Source: JACTUA01 sp964551875 (GTDB taxonomy: Archaea > Halobacteriota > Methanomicrobia > Methanomicrobiales > JACTUA01). From it: a stretch of DNA of 5,034 bases. How positions within the stretch are numbered: the stretch's first letter is position 1; every line of letters starts with the position of its first letter. Location of the stretch: positions 1 through 5,034 of the forward strand of contig CAZKEV010000083.1 of the NCBI GenBank assembly GCA_964551875.1, read 5' to 3'. Made by a program: the position numbers and the translations under genes. Below the pieces are notes generated by a model, which saw only the letters and a list, made by a program, of their open reading frames with translations, had not been told where the DNA came from and searched no databases. This document shows positions 4,926 to 5,034 of the stretch, piece after piece.

Positions 4926-5034
4926 GCAGTCCCTGAATCCTCACGGATGACGGAGAGGCACCTCTCCAGGGCATTGACGGCGATCTCCTCCATCTCGGGG
5001 GCAAAGGTGCGGAGGGACAGGTTCATCTGGTACA
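4922..5034 (-). CDS. C-terminal fragment of an unidentified gene, cut by the window edge
   Basis: Reading the minus strand inward from the right edge, one frame is open for 36 residues and ends in TGA at 4924-4922. The visible protein begins YQMNLSLRTFAPEMEE and ends SVIREDSGTA. The codons are strongly biased to G or C in the third position (AAC CTG TCC CTC CGC ACC is typical), like the helicase gene, and the sequence is amphipathic, with AVNALERCLSVI fitting a C-terminal helix. That makes it a better candidate than the longer frame overlapping it on the same strand (4804-5004), which is rich in Pro, Arg and Ser like an out-of-frame translation. I do not recognise the family, and the start lies outside the window. 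A separate small protein starting at the internal Met is possible but less likely. Confidence 0.6.
   Translation of the reverse strand, partial: YQMNLSLRTFAPEMEEIAVNALERCLSVIREDSGTA

Noticed and set aside
4804..5004. 66-codon minus-strand frame at the right end
   Set aside because: Its composition resembles an out-of-frame reading, it runs into the DUF1848 gene, and another frame on the same strand has much better codon bias.

Overview
The window looks like a stretch of archaeal chromosome, most likely from a methanogenic euryarchaeon of the Methanomicrobiales type. This placement is inference from overall protein character, the moderately high GC with GC-rich third codon positions, TATA-like elements and a T-run terminator; no taxonomic marker gene is present. 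There are four complete genes on the plus strand and the 3' end of a fifth on the minus strand at the right edge. I see no rRNA, tRNA, CRISPR array, insertion sequence or other mobile element.

Region by region: (1) 12-1886 is a tight two-gene unit. The first gene is a divergent amidohydrolase-fold (Amidohydro_2-like) protein that appears to have lost the usual metal ligands. Twelve bases later comes a BioB-like radical SAM enzyme with an extra five-cysteine cluster at its extreme C-terminus. Their co-orientation and spacing suggest one transcript and a shared, unknown small-molecule reaction. (2) 1887-2177 is a 291-base intergenic region with two clear hairpins, one directly before the next start codon. 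(3) 2178-3521 is a DEAD-box-family RNA helicase with all core motifs, but motif II reads DEGD instead of DEAD. (4) 3522-3763 holds a run of eight T's (the probable helicase terminator) followed by an unusually dyad-rich stretch: a perfect 12-bp palindrome, two short inverted repeats, an 8-bp palindrome and a TATATA element. (5) 3764-4855 is a DUF1848 protein whose radical-SAM-like CX3CX2C motif lies at the C-terminus; its conserved part begins about 43 residues inside the reading frame, so the true start is uncertain. (6) 4856-4921 is a short convergent spacer, and 4922-5034 is the C-terminal end of an unidentified minus-strand gene.

The points most worth following are the amidohydrolase-like/radical SAM pair (a pseudo-enzyme or repurposed active site beside an enzyme with a possible auxiliary Fe-S cluster), the reversed position of the Fe-S motif in the DUF1848 protein with its dyad-rich upstream region, and the DEGD helicase. 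All functional statements rest on reading motifs by eye; no database search was possible.
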